Shown here: positions 16,972 through 27,310 of the stretch, in pieces
Layout of the letters: the number at the start of each line of letters is the position of its first letter
Position numbering within the stretch: the first letter of the stretch is position 1
Assembly: GCA_013203115.1 (NCBI GenBank)
Contig: JABMQW010000087.1
Coordinates: 1-49,847, forward strand
Direction: 5' to 3'
DNA from: Fidelibacterota bacterium
Lineage (GTDB): Bacteria; Fidelibacterota; Marinisomatia; Marinisomatales; TCS56
DNA: 49,847 nt
Translations under genes and position numbers: made by a program
Notes under the pieces: generated by a model
The model's input: the letters and a program-made list of their open reading frames with translations, nothing else
What the model was told of the DNA's origin: nothing
Databases searched by the model: none

Positions 16972-19784
16972 AGCTAAATCTGACATTAAAGTTATCAATT
17001 GAGCGGTTATTAAAATCTATAGGTGAAATCTTGAGTCCATATACTCCAAAACGGCGACAATTGAAATTGAGCTTTACATTGTTGATTAGTATCATCTGGC
17101 TTTTCCCTGTAGCTGCCCAATCGGTGACAGCATATTGGATAAATTCCTCTGACTCACTGTTCTCCGGAGGTTATGCTGATGGTGAAATTTCCGATCTAAT
17201 GATCGCGAATGATCGCGTCGCTTTCATAATTGGTGCTATAGATCATCCCGGATATTATACCGCCAGTGGAGGGAATATATTGGATGCTGCATCGAGTATT
17301 GATCGGGTCGATGAATTTGGAGAATTATATACTTACTTTAATGACGATTGGCCCCGCCAAGCTGTTTATAATACAATCATGATCATGAACGATGGAGCCG
17401 ATGGTAATCCGGCTGTTATCCGGGCTTCCGGAGTGGACTCGGATAATTCCTCAATCCTCGTTGTTACCAACTATTCATTGGCTGCCAGTGATGATTTTTT
17501 ATCCATTACTACTACCCTGACCAATTCAGGTACGGGCACCATTACTGATTTCGAGCTGGGCAGCGGAATCTATTGGGGTGATTGTCTGAAGTGGGCACCC
17601 GGATACGGCTTTTCATTATCCGGTATTACTTACATGCCCTGGCTGGCAGGGACGTCCAGCCAGTTATCGTATGGTTATTTATCTCCGGATACTACAATGA
17701 TGTGGGGCGATCACGAGGGAGATTGGTCCGACATCAACGTTGGAATCGCAACCATTAACCCCAACGACTCATGTACTTATACCTGCTACTTGATTGTGGG
17801 AGGTAAGGACATAGCATCAGTAGCCACATTGGCTCATATGATCAACGAAATACCTGTCGGATCACTTACTTGTTCGGTTACGGATCAATTAAATGGCGAT
17901 CCTGTTGCTGATGTTAAAATCGAAGTCAGCGACAGTTTAAATTTACCTTATCTCCAAATGGTCACCGATCTTAACGGGCAAGCATTATGTACGTTACCAC
18001 CGGGCATCTGGTCTCTTGAAACCTCAGCATCAGGCTATTCCACGATGGAAATATCTCTCTCAATCAGCTTGGATTCTACCGTGAATTACGACTTTGTTTT
18101 GGTAGAGGATAACACAATACCGGCTACCGGCGATACGTTGACCGTTATACAACGTCCGATACTTAATATCCCAGCGATTGTACTTCCCGGCGATACGCTT
18201 ATGATCGAATGTGAAGCAGATATGTACACAACACACTGGGCTGCTGAACTGCTCTATGGCTCATCACGGATTACAATGGATATTTATAGCGAGGTATATA
18301 ATCCGGCCACGTTGTGGTGGAACATTGCAGCAGGAGTACCCAATGTACCGATCTTTGAATTATATGATCTGAAAGTTACTGCAAGCGGGGGAATCAGCGA
18401 CACCACTGTGAACGCCGTGCATGTTATACCGGAATTCAAGAATGATTACTACTTTGTACATATCACTGATACTCATCTGCCGACTAATATGTATTATTAT
18501 GAATATGGTTCCGATATTGATAGTTCGTCAATCATCGATTTCCGTGAGGTAATCAGGGATATCAATATTATCAACCCGGAGTTTGTTCTACTGACTGGTG
18601 ATTTGGTTAATGAAGGTGAATTGGAAGACTTTCAGAACCGACGTTACTTCACCAAAGCACAAAGAATGCTGACTGAATTAGATGTGCCGGTCTATCTGGT
18701 TTCCGGTAACCACGATCTTGGTGGCTGGAGCGATACTCCACCATCAGATGGTACGGCCCGCCGCACCTGGTGGAAGTTTTTTGGTTGGAATCGTTTAGAT
18801 GATCCGCCAGTAGGAGCGTTATGGTATACCCAAAACTACAGTTTTGACTACGGCCCGGTTCATTATATTGGAATGGAAGCGTATCTTAATTATGACTGGT
18901 GGCGCTGGGGAATTTATGGTTATGAAAGCTTTACGGCTGGTCAGATGCAGTGGCTTTCAGACGAATTGATTGTGGCTTCCGGTAGTTCGGCCAGGGTTCT
19001 ATTCTATCATTTTGATTTTTCAGATCAGATCAATCTCAATCAAATGGGTGTGGAGATGGTTCTTTATGGCCATACTCATCAAAATGGCGGAAGTATCTCA
19101 TCTCCGCCATATAATCTTAGTACGGCATGTACCTGTAGTGGTAGGCGGGCCTATCGGTTGGTACGCGTTTCGAATGGCGTTTTGCACCCATCTTCTACGG
19201 TTTATTCTGGTTCTACTGGAAATAATCTACAGGTGGAATTCCAACCTGCCAATGATGGATCTAATTTTTCGGTGACTGCGGAAATTACTAACTGGCTTTT
19301 TGAATCATTTGAACATGCTCAACTGCGATTTTTCATGCCGGATACGACTGGCCAGGTCACTGTAACCGGTGGAACCTTGCTTCAGGTCGATAATTCTGAT
19401 TCTCTGGCGGTCTATTATATTGGAGTGGATATTCAGCCCTCTTCGACTCAAATTGTAACAGTGTCCCTCACACAAGTCCATACAGAAGATGAGTTTTCAG
19501 CACCTTATTCGTATAAGCTTCACCAAAACTGGCCTAATCCATTTAACCCACTTACGACAATTCGTTATAACATTCCGGAACTGTCCAGTATTACAATAAC
19601 GATCTATGATCTACTGGGCCGGCAGGTGAGAACATTACTTGACCAGGTAGAAGAACCGGGGTATAAATCAATTCAGTGGGATGCAACAAACGATCAAGGT
19701 CAGCCGGTCAGTGCCGGGATATATTTATACCGGATTAACGTTGGTAGTTTTACGCAAACGAAAAAAATGGTGTTATTAAGGTAA
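16968..19784 (+). CDS. T9SS-exported multidomain metallophosphoesterase
   Basis: 938 residues from a GTG that overlaps the previous stop (GTGA). The hydrophobic signal is set back (about residues 33-50, ending VAAQ), so a downstream TTG start is possible. Domains: an N-terminal beta-rich region (50-290); a carboxypeptidase-regulatory/CnaB-like module (about 296-370, GSLTCSVTDQLNGDPVADV); another beta module; then a calcineurin-like phosphoesterase (about 490-720) with ITDTHLP, LLTGDLVNEG, VSGNHDLGGW and LYGHTHQNGG. FYHFDFS stands where many relatives have a paired-histidine motif. The C-terminus is a T9SS type A sorting domain (NWPNPFNPLTTIRY, IYDLLGRQV, KKMVLLR). It is therefore predicted to be secreted and attached to the cell surface. 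It probably removes phosphate from extracellular substrates. Confidence 0.88.
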   Translation: MKLNLTLKLSIERLLKSIGEILSPYTPKRRQLKLSFTLLISIIWLFPVAAQSVTAYWINSSDSLFSGGYADGEISDLMIANDRVAFIIGAIDHPGYYTASGGNILDAASSIDRVDEFGELYTYFNDDWPRQAVYNTIMIMNDGADGNPAVIRASGVDSDNSSILVVTNYSLAASDDFLSITTTLTNSGTGTITDFELGSGIYWGDCLKWAPGYGFSLSGITYMPWLAGTSSQLSYGYLSPDTTMMWGDHEGDWSDINVGIATINPNDSCTYTCYLIVGGKDIASVATLAHMINEIPVGSLTCSVTDQLNGDPVADVKIEVSDSLNLPYLQMVTDLNGQALCTLPPGIWSLETSASGYSTMEISLSISLDSTVNYDFVLVEDNTIPATGDTLTVIQRPILNIPAIVLPGDTLMIECEADMYTTHWAAELLYGSSRITMDIYSEVYNPATLWWNIAAGVPNVPIFELYDLKVTASGGISDTTVNAVHVIPEFKNDYYFVHITDTHLPTNMYYYEYGSDIDSSSIIDFREVIRDINIINPEFVLLTGDLVNEGELEDFQNRRYFTKAQRMLTELDVPVYLVSGNHDLGGWSDTPPSDGTARRTWWKFFGWNRLDDPPVGALWYTQNYSFDYGPVHYIGMEAYLNYDWWRWGIYGYESFTAGQMQWLSDELIVASGSSARVLFYHFDFSDQINLNQMGVEMVLYGHTHQNGGSISSPPYNLSTACTCSGRRAYRLVRVSNGVLHPSSTVYSGSTGNNLQVEFQPANDGSNFSVTAEITNWLFESFEHAQLRFFMPDTTGQVTVTGGTLLQVDNSDSLAVYYIGVDIQPSSTQIVTVSLTQVHTEDEFSAPYSYKLHQNWPNPFNPLTTIRYNIPELSSITITIYDLLGRQVRTLLDQVEEPGYKSIQWDATNDQGQPVSAGIYLYRINVGSFTQTKKMVLLR

Positions 19785-19870
19785 GTAAAAGGCAATGATT
19801 CTCAGTTTTTGGCCTTTCAGTCGATTCACATTAATAGAAGCGTTTAATAATTAATTCAGTAGGTGCCCGT

Positions 19871-21493
19871 ATGAGTCAATTAGTAACTTTGGATTGGATC
19901 ACAATTGGTTTATATTTTCTGTTTATCTTTATTGTGGCCTATTGGGCAACCCATCGTGATACTTCAACTCGCAAAACATCCGCCGGCTATTTTCTAGCCG
20001 GACGTAATGTTGGTTGGTTTGTAATCGGTGCTTCTTTATTCGCTTCTAATATTGGGTCTGAGCACCTGGTCGGACTGGCCGGTACCGGAGCTGCCAGCGG
20101 AGTTGCCGTCGGTCAGTTTGAAATTTGGGCTTCTTTGATACTTTTAATGTTAGGTTGGGTTTTTGTCCCATTTTACCTGCGTAGTGGTGTTTACACAATG
20201 CCGGAATTTTTAGAACGGCGTTACTCATCCGCCGCACGCTGGTATTTATCAATTATATCGATAATAGGCTATGTTCTGACCAAGATTTCAGTGACTATTG
20301 CGGCTGGCGGGATCGTTTTCGAAACCCTGATGGGCATTGATTTTTGGACCGGAGCTTTGATAATTGTTCTTGCTACCGGTATTTATACGGTTTTGGGGGG
20401 CTTACGGGCAGTATTGTATACGGATTTGATCCAGATGTTCATATTAATTGGTGGTGCAATAATTGTCACAATTACCGGACTGGCCAAGTTGGGTGGCTGG
20501 GGTAATTTATACGAAATAGTCGGTAGTGATTATTTTAATATGTGGAAATCACTATCCGATCCTGATTTTCCCTGGACAGGAATTCTTTTTGGGGTTCCCA
20601 TTCTTGGCGTATGGTATTGGTGTACTGACCAATTTATTGTTCAGCGGGTTCTATCTGCTAATAATATTGATAATGCCCGGCGGGGAACAATTTTTGGTGG
20701 CTATTTAAAATTATTACCGGTTTTCATTTTTGTTATTCCGGGTGTGATAGCCTATGCTTTGGCGCAATCAGGTCAATTGACATTAGATCAGCCCGACCAA
20801 GCATTACCGGTATTAATAGGTGTTCTCATGCCGGTTGGCTTGCGCGGCTTAATAATTGCAGGGTTACTGGCCGCGCTAATGAGTTCATTGTCATCGGTGT
20901 TTAATTCCTGCTCGACTTTAATAACCTGGGATATTTATAAGAAGATACGGCCTGAAACCAGTGATAAACATCTGGTTACGGTCGGACAAATTGCAACTGC
21001 CATCCTGGTGGGATTCGGACTATTATGGATTCCGTTCATGAAATTGATATCGGGGCAACTGTATCAATATCTACAGAGTGTTCAAGCCTATATTGCTCCA
21101 CCGATTGCAGCGGTCTTTCTGATTGGATTATTCTGGACCAGAGTTAATTCTCATGGTGCAATCGCAGCATTGATATCCGGGTTCATTCTGGGTATGGTAC
21201 GACTTGTTGCGGAAATAAATAAGGATTTACTGTCTGGTTGGCTGTTTTCCTATGCCAATATCAATTTTCTCCATTTTGCCATACTTTTATTCCTGATCTG
21301 TTCCGGCGTGTTGATTGGAGTCAGTCTGGTTACTAAGCAAGCACCGATAACAAAATTAGTCGGCTTAACTTATTCTACTAAGGAAAAGCCAACAACGGCA
21401 CCGCTAAATTCACACTGGTTTCGAAAGGATTTTATTTTCAGCATCTTGCTGGTAGTATGCGTCGGACTTATCTGGATTTATTTCTCTGGCTGA
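19871..21493 (+). CDS. sodium:solute symporter family (SSS) transporter, SGLT-like
   Basis: 540 residues with about 13-14 hydrophobic segments spread along the whole length, an inner-membrane carrier. The family signature is near the N-terminus: GYFLAGRNVGWFVIGASLFASNIGSEHLVGLAG. WYWCTDQFIVQRVLSA and LLAALMSSLSSVFNS are further SGLT-type motifs; the last contains the serines that line the Na2 sodium site. It couples sodium entry to uptake of a small solute, most likely a sugar given the GH97, GH31 and GH13 genes upstream. It follows the T9SS metallophosphoesterase after 86 bp and may be the last gene of that cluster. Confidence 0.92.
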   Translation: MSQLVTLDWITIGLYFLFIFIVAYWATHRDTSTRKTSAGYFLAGRNVGWFVIGASLFASNIGSEHLVGLAGTGAASGVAVGQFEIWASLILLMLGWVFVPFYLRSGVYTMPEFLERRYSSAARWYLSIISIIGYVLTKISVTIAAGGIVFETLMGIDFWTGALIIVLATGIYTVLGGLRAVLYTDLIQMFILIGGAIIVTITGLAKLGGWGNLYEIVGSDYFNMWKSLSDPDFPWTGILFGVPILGVWYWCTDQFIVQRVLSANNIDNARRGTIFGGYLKLLPVFIFVIPGVIAYALAQSGQLTLDQPDQALPVLIGVLMPVGLRGLIIAGLLAALMSSLSSVFNSCSTLITWDIYKKIRPETSDKHLVTVGQIATAILVGFGLLWIPFMKLISGQLYQYLQSVQAYIAPPIAAVFLIGLFWTRVNSHGAIAALISGFILGMVRLVAEINKDLLSGWLFSYANINFLHFAILLFLICSGVLIGVSLVTKQAPITKLVGLTYSTKEKPTTAPLNSHWFRKDFIFSILLVVCVGLIWIYFSG

Positions 21494-21843
21494 TGGTGCC
21501 CTAATTCCGACACTGATATGTAAAAACACCTCTCAAGTGTTTTAAAATGTTGGTGGTTAAAACAACAATTTAACTCATTCAGGAGGTGAAAGATTATACT
21601 AGGTCGGATCTTGCCATTTTTCATCACACAATCCCAAGAAAAATTAACTGATAGTGGCAGTCTGGCAATTATTGATGAGCTCATAACCGGTTCCACAATC
21701 TGATACGATTTATCATCAGGAATATACAGTGGTCGCATCGTTTGGCAGTCTATTTTGATGATCTGATTTATGGGCAATGGGATGATGAGAAAAAAGGGTA
21801 AATATATTGATTGGGATCGTAGATTGATGCTAATTTAACTTAC
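21494..21843. other. intergenic region with a hairpin after the symporter
   Basis: A perfect 7-bp stem, AAAACAC at 21523-21529 and GTGTTTT at 21537-21543, lies 30 bp after the symporter stop and may be its terminator, since the 3' arm is T-rich. A 99-codon minus-strand frame covers this gap but has no recognisable features. Nothing else stands out. Confidence 0.4.
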
Positions 21844-24039
21844 TTGCCCTTTAATCAAACCGGCAAAATAAATCTGGTAATTGTTGCCACCATTCACGAA
21901 AATGATACGATTAGCAAATTGAAGCAACTACTAACATTGACCTTCCTTTTGATCTTAATTGCTGGTTTACTCCGAGCCCAGTTTGCTATCGATGTTTTTG
22001 ATAAATATACTTCGGTCAGTCAATTAGGTCTGACGGTGACCAATTACGGTGTACTGGGGAATGGCTGGAATAAAATTGATGGCCAAATACTTCCGTCATG
22101 CCAATATCGCCAGCATACGGAAATCCTACGGGAACAGATCGAGCATTTTTCCTTTGCTGGTCTCTGGATTGGCGGTAAAGTGAGCGGGGACCGGAGAGTA
22201 AGTACGGCTATCGTAGATGGCGTTTTTGAATCCGGGGTAGAAGGATTCGAATTCTTTGCAGCCTCCGAAATTAAAACCAGGTCTTCCATTTCATCTACTT
22301 CAGATGACCCAATGGCAAAATATTTTTCCCTCGATGCCGTGTCCCATCAGGATATGCTGATGGATTTCCAGGATTATGGACAAGAGGTTGTTAACCACGA
22401 ACCATTGGGTATTAATGTTCACTTAGAGACCTATTCCTGGAATTTTACCTTTGCAGATGCATTCGCTATTCTTAACTATACCATCACTAATGCCTCAACT
22501 GATACAATCGAAGATATTTACGCCGGACTCTGGGTGGATGCCTCGATCGGTAACATGAATTATACCAGTATTTACGAGCCCGGTGGCGGATTCTCCTGGT
22601 ATGATAACCTGGATGGCTTCGATGAAACTGTCGATGACGCCGATTTTACCCGCGATATAGCTTTTCAATATGATGCCGATGGTGACGACGGTTGGTCCCA
22701 GTCTTATATCGGTATTACTATGCTGGGCAGTAACGTGCCAAGACCTTACATTGATTCTTATTACCACCAGTGGACTTGGACAGGATCAATAAATACAAAT
22801 TACCCTGCTTATGCCATGCCCATGACCGATATCGAGCGCTATGAAACAATGAGAAACAGTGTGCCAAAGGATCCAACCGGAACTACCGGAACCTATACCA
22901 ATGGTTACCCTGATATCCCAAACAGTTGGCTGTTTCAGCTTTCTTCCGGTCCCCTGGGATCGCAACCCGCAAATATGGACTCCACCAGTTGGGAGTTGCC
23001 CCCGGGAGAATCATGCCAGATCGTGTTCGCGGTTGTTGCGGCACCCTGGGTTGGTGGTGGTTCAGACAGCGAATTCCGTCGGGCCGCTCTACATGTGAAT
23101 ATGGATTGGGCGCAAAAAGCCTATGATGGCGAGGATAAAAACCGCAATAATGTGCTCGACGAAGGTGAGGATACTGATGGCAATGCTATATTAGATCGGT
23201 ATATTCTACCGGAACCACCACCGAAACCGAATATGACGGTCGAAGTAGGTGATCAGATGGTAACAATCTATTGGGCCAATAACGCGGAATCATTTATCGA
23301 CCCGGTGAGCAAGGAAAAGGATTTTGAAGGTTATCGCATTTACAGTGCGCACAAGACCGTGGGTGGTGAAATGGCGGAATTCACCCTGCTGGGTGAATAT
23401 GATATTTATAATGAGAATGACCAGAACATTGGCTACAACACCGGGCTTGATCTGATCAGGATCAAGAATGAATTCGGCGAACCGGATTCGGTTAAGATTG
23501 ATGACCGTAATTACCATTACAAATTTGAAAATAAAGGTGTAAAAAACGGTTGGTTGAATTATTATTCAGTCACCGCCTACGACCGGGGCGATCCTGAAGC
23601 AAACCTGGAAAGTTTGGAGAGTTCAGTTACTGATAACCGCCGGGGACATTATGTTTATCCCGGTCTGTCCGCCAGCGATTCGTCTTGGGTCGGTGAACCC
23701 AGTGTTTATCCAAATCCCTACCGCGGCCAGGCGCTCTGGGACGGTTACGGCAGCCGGGACCGGATGATCTGGTTCCAGAATCTACCGGTTCGCGCTGAAA
23801 TCCGTATTTTCACGCTAGCCGGTGACCTGGTGGATATAATCCAACACGATTCAGGATACCGCGGTGAGGACATTAAAAATATTGATAGCAATAAAGACCC
23901 GATTATGAGTGGTGGCGAGCACGCCTGGGACCTGATCAGTCAATATGACCAGGCAATTGCATCAGGTTTATACCTTTTTACGGTAAAAGATGATTTCACT
24001 AAAATAATCAAAGAAGGTAAATTTCTAATAATCAAGTAA
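21844..24039 (+). CDS. T9SS-exported protein with FN3-like and Ca-binding-type segments, function unknown
   Basis: 731 residues from a TTG; no in-frame ATG precedes the signal-like stretch (LLTLTFLLILIAGLLRAQ, about residues 28-45), so the start is uncertain and TTG at about 21919 is possible. The body of about 430 residues is beta-rich with many Trp, Tyr and Asp residues and no enzyme motif I recognise. Around residue 430, DKNRNNVLDEGEDTDGNAILD resembles an EF-hand/dockerin-type calcium loop. A fibronectin III-like domain follows (about 455-600, VTIYWANNAE, FEGYRIY). The C-terminus is a T9SS-type sorting domain (SVYPNPYRG, IFTLAGDLVDI, GKFLIIK). This kind of protein is often encoded beside TonB-dependent receptors in FCB genomes, suggesting a surface ligand-capture role. 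Confidence 0.75.
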   Translation: MPFNQTGKINLVIVATIHENDTISKLKQLLTLTFLLILIAGLLRAQFAIDVFDKYTSVSQLGLTVTNYGVLGNGWNKIDGQILPSCQYRQHTEILREQIEHFSFAGLWIGGKVSGDRRVSTAIVDGVFESGVEGFEFFAASEIKTRSSISSTSDDPMAKYFSLDAVSHQDMLMDFQDYGQEVVNHEPLGINVHLETYSWNFTFADAFAILNYTITNASTDTIEDIYAGLWVDASIGNMNYTSIYEPGGGFSWYDNLDGFDETVDDADFTRDIAFQYDADGDDGWSQSYIGITMLGSNVPRPYIDSYYHQWTWTGSINTNYPAYAMPMTDIERYETMRNSVPKDPTGTTGTYTNGYPDIPNSWLFQLSSGPLGSQPANMDSTSWELPPGESCQIVFAVVAAPWVGGGSDSEFRRAALHVNMDWAQKAYDGEDKNRNNVLDEGEDTDGNAILDRYILPEPPPKPNMTVEVGDQMVTIYWANNAESFIDPVSKEKDFEGYRIYSAHKTVGGEMAEFTLLGEYDIYNENDQNIGYNTGLDLIRIKNEFGEPDSVKIDDRNYHYKFENKGVKNGWLNYYSVTAYDRGDPEANLESLESSVTDNRRGHYVYPGLSASDSSWVGEPSVYPNPYRGQALWDGYGSRDRMIWFQNLPVRAEIRIFTLAGDLVDIIQHDSGYRGEDIKNIDSNKDPIMSGGEHAWDLISQYDQAIASGLYLFTVKDDFTKIIKEGKFLIIK

Positions 24040-24055
24040 ACAAAAGGAGTTAAGC

Positions 24056-27000
24056 ATGAAACTAAAACTGTTATCAGTTTTTTTGTTGGTAATGACTGTG
24101 TCATTTGCCCAGGTGATTACTGTTGCCGAAGCACGGGCAACGGCTGTTGGGCAAACGGTCACTACGTCCGGCATTGTAACCACGATTAATTTTGCCAGTA
24201 GCAATTCCAGTGAATATGTTATCCAGGATTCTACTGGCGGTATCGTTCTTTACAAATACGGAATTGACTACAATCTGCTCAGCGGTGATTTGGTTGAAGT
24301 AACCGGTGAAATTGATGATTACAGCGGCAAGATGGAAATTATACCAGTGGATTCTGCAGATGTTACCGTTGTTAGTTCAGGTAATGATTTGCCGGCCTTC
24401 CAGCCGGTTACCGTTACCGGTTTACTGGCCAATGGCGAATCATTAGAAAGTGAACTAGTAGAAATCTACAATGTAGATATTGTTGGTGGTGATGACTGGC
24501 CGGCAGATAATGTCAATGCCAACATTACCATTTCCGATGATGATTCGGTTAATACGGTAACTCTCCGTATTGATCGCCAGACTGACCTGGATGGTGGCAC
24601 GGCGCCTACCACTACCTTTGACGTGAGAGGGGTAATTTCACAGTACACTTCCGGAGCTGCCGATGTTGGATATCAGATTCAACCGAGAGGATTTTCAGAT
24701 ATCACAACTCCCGATCCGGGTATTATCACGGTTGCTGCCGCAAGAGCAACCGCTGAAGGTACCACCGTCACAACCCGCGGCTTTATTACTACTCCCAGCT
24801 TCAGCGGCTCCAGTTCTGATTATGTTCTGCAGGATGGTACGGCCGGAATCGGTATCTATGGCAGCGGTATTACGCCCACTCTGAATCCGGGTGATTTTAT
24901 CACAATTACCGGTTCAATCGGATCATATGGTGGTAAGATTCAGATCGGTCCAAGCGCTGCAGGCGATATGACCGTACTTGCTACTGGCGCTTACCTGCCG
25001 GCATTTCAGGAATTGACAATTGCTGAAATCCTGGCTGCCGGTGAAGATTATGAATCAGAGTTGGTGACCATAATACTGGCATCAATTACTGGTGGTGATG
25101 CCTGGCCAAGCTCAGGTTCAAACGCCAATGTCACAATCACTGATATTAGTGATTCGTCGCTAACGATGCGGATCGACAAAGATACTGACCTGGATGAAAA
25201 CTTGGTACCCCAGGGGACATTCAATGTCTCTGGTGTTATTGATGAATACTACGCGTACCAGATCAAGCCGCGCTATTATTCCGATATTGAAATCCTTGGT
25301 GATGTTTCACCGGTGATTTTGGATATGGTGCATACCCCCGAGAATCCGATACCCACTGATATTGTGACAGTTACTGCAGATGTAATTGATGATGGAACGG
25401 TAACAGTGGAATTGAATTACCAGGTTGGCACTGGTGCATTTTCCACAGTTGCCATGGTGGCTGGTATCGGGTTCAGTTATTCCGGCGATATTCCGGCTCA
25501 GGTTGATGGCTCATTCGTCAGCTATTTTATCAGCGCTGATGATGGTGTAAACACGGTCGTGCATTCTGATACCGCCCTGTATGCTGTCTGGGAACCTAGT
25601 GATTTAACACCGATCTATAACATTCAGTACACTACTGATCCCAGCGGCGATTCTCCTTTCCTGGATCAGGAAGTTACCATTGGTGGTGTAGTCACTGCCG
25701 AATTCTGGGGTAGTTCCTCGAATCGCTATATCCATGTCCAGGATGCGGACAGTGCCTGGAGTGGAGTGGTTGTTTTCGAATATGGTGGCTGGGATGGTTT
25801 TGACTTCACGACGCCCCTCGGTGATACGGTACACACAGTAGCTGAAGGCGACAGTGTAGTTCTGACTGGTACGGTTAATGAATATTGGGGTTTAACCCAA
25901 ATATTAGATGTAACTGAATTTGTGGTTTACGGAACAGCCCTGCAACCATTTGATCCAATTACTGTAACTGCTGCTGAAATAATGACTGCTGGTACTATGG
26001 CTGAAGCCTATGAAGGTATGCTGGTAAAAGTGGCAACTGTAACTGTCGACGATCCCGACCTGGGATTCGGAGAATGGTCGTTTACCGATGGAACTAATTC
26101 CATCATGGTCGATGATATCTGGGACTATTATTTCGATCCGGCCGATCAGGTATTGGATGAAATTGTTGGTGTCATGACCTATAGTCATAGTAATACTAAA
26201 CTGCTGCCTAGACTGGCCCGTGACATCGTTCAGACTGGTATTTCCCGTTTCCAGCGCATCCAGCAGGTGCTCTACAGTGACCTCCTGAAGACAGCTGGCG
26301 ATGCTACCTCTGACATGTCAACGGCATTTGGTGATACGGTTACGCTTACCGGTATCGTTACCATGCCTACCGGCCTCAGTTACGCCGGTGACGGTATCAA
26401 ATTCGTTTTCGCCGATCCTAAAGGCGGTCCCTGGAGCGCAATTCTCAGCTATGCTCCCGACAGTTCCGCTTACCCGGTGCTCTATGTAGGTGACAGCATC
26501 GTTGCCACCGGCTATATTGACGAATACAATACGCCCCCGGCTAATATGACCGAACTGTTCATTACCCAACCAATAAACCTGGTAGGAATCGGTTCAGCGC
26601 CGCCCATGACTTATGTTGATGCCGCTGATCTGATGTATCCCACCACGGCTGAACAGTGGGGTAATGTTATGGTCACAATCGGTGCTTCTGAGGTAGTGGA
26701 GCACGGTGCATTGTCATCCAATGATGGTGGCATCAAAGTGAGCGATGGTACCGGCGAAGTCTGGATTGACCATGATTCGGATGATATCTGGAATCTGTGG
26801 AATAATAACGGTTTCCCGGCTATCGGTACCCAGATCGATTCAATCCGCGGCTGGATTTACCACCACTTCGGGGCCTATGCCGATTCCACTACTTATAAGC
26901 TGGTTCCGCTGTGGGAAGCCGACATCGCCCTCAGTGAAGTTGGTGTCGACAACGAACTCCAACCTGAGAGCTATGCCCTCTATCAGAATTACCCCAACCC

Positions 27001-27244
27001 ATTCAACCCGGAGACCCAGATCCATTTCCGTCTGGCTGCCGCTGAAAAGGTAACCATGGTAATTTATGATATTAGAGGCCGCCAGGTCCGGACGCTGGTT
27101 AAAGATAATTTCAATGCCGGCCTCCACACAGTAACCTGGAATGGTCAGAATAACAAGGGCGTAAACGTTGCTTCAGGCATGTATATCTACCGGATAAAAG
27201 CCGGTAATTTCGTAGCTAAACAGAAAATGCTCTTATTGCGCTAA
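24056..27244 (+). CDS. T9SS-exported protein with four OB-fold-like repeats
   Basis: 1062 residues with a clean signal peptide (LLSVFLLVMTVSFAQ) and a strong AAAGGAG site. Two closely similar units occupy about residues 20-220 and 222-415; both open with ITVAxARATAxGxTVTTxG and contain a YVxQDxxxGIxxY strand, the pattern of DUF5689/OB-fold domains. An Ig-like spacer (about 417-515) and two more divergent units (about 520-735 and 740-970) follow. The end is a T9SS sorting domain (NYPNPFNPETQIHF, IYDIRGRQVRTL, KQKMLLLR). OB-folds of this type occur in secreted nucleases of the ExeM/NucH kind, where they accompany an EEP domain. Here no catalytic domain is attached, so a surface binding role is likely. 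Confidence 0.82.
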   Translation: MKLKLLSVFLLVMTVSFAQVITVAEARATAVGQTVTTSGIVTTINFASSNSSEYVIQDSTGGIVLYKYGIDYNLLSGDLVEVTGEIDDYSGKMEIIPVDSADVTVVSSGNDLPAFQPVTVTGLLANGESLESELVEIYNVDIVGGDDWPADNVNANITISDDDSVNTVTLRIDRQTDLDGGTAPTTTFDVRGVISQYTSGAADVGYQIQPRGFSDITTPDPGIITVAAARATAEGTTVTTRGFITTPSFSGSSSDYVLQDGTAGIGIYGSGITPTLNPGDFITITGSIGSYGGKIQIGPSAAGDMTVLATGAYLPAFQELTIAEILAAGEDYESELVTIILASITGGDAWPSSGSNANVTITDISDSSLTMRIDKDTDLDENLVPQGTFNVSGVIDEYYAYQIKPRYYSDIEILGDVSPVILDMVHTPENPIPTDIVTVTADVIDDGTVTVELNYQVGTGAFSTVAMVAGIGFSYSGDIPAQVDGSFVSYFISADDGVNTVVHSDTALYAVWEPSDLTPIYNIQYTTDPSGDSPFLDQEVTIGGVVTAEFWGSSSNRYIHVQDADSAWSGVVVFEYGGWDGFDFTTPLGDTVHTVAEGDSVVLTGTVNEYWGLTQILDVTEFVVYGTALQPFDPITVTAAEIMTAGTMAEAYEGMLVKVATVTVDDPDLGFGEWSFTDGTNSIMVDDIWDYYFDPADQVLDEIVGVMTYSHSNTKLLPRLARDIVQTGISRFQRIQQVLYSDLLKTAGDATSDMSTAFGDTVTLTGIVTMPTGLSYAGDGIKFVFADPKGGPWSAILSYAPDSSAYPVLYVGDSIVATGYIDEYNTPPANMTELFITQPINLVGIGSAPPMTYVDAADLMYPTTAEQWGNVMVTIGASEVVEHGALSSNDGGIKVSDGTGEVWIDHDSDDIWNLWNNNGFPAIGTQIDSIRGWIYHHFGAYADSTTYKLVPLWEADIALSEVGVDNELQPESYALYQNYPNPFNPETQIHFRLAAAEKVTMVIYDIRGRQVRTLVKDNFNAGLHTVTWNGQNNKGVNVASGMYIYRIKAGNFVAKQKMLLLR

Positions 27245-27247
27245 ACT

Positions 27248-27295
27248 ACCCCCCCCCAAGGCCCCCCACATAAAAATGGTGGGGGGTCGGGGGGA
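27248..27295. other. long C/G-rich hairpin between co-oriented genes
   Basis: CCCCCCAC at 27262-27269 pairs perfectly with GTGGGGGG at 27279-27286 around a 9-base loop. Further C and G runs outside it (about 27249-27257 and 27289-27294) can extend the stem. No T-run follows, so it is not a standard intrinsic terminator. It could limit or stabilise the transcript between the OB-fold gene and the next four genes. Confidence 0.6.
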
Positions 27296-27310
27296 CAAAT
27301 TCCATAATAA

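Noticed and set aside
21478..21777. 99-codon minus-strand frame after the symporter gene
   Set aside because: No recognisable family, overlaps the symporter end, no ribosome-binding site; likely chance.
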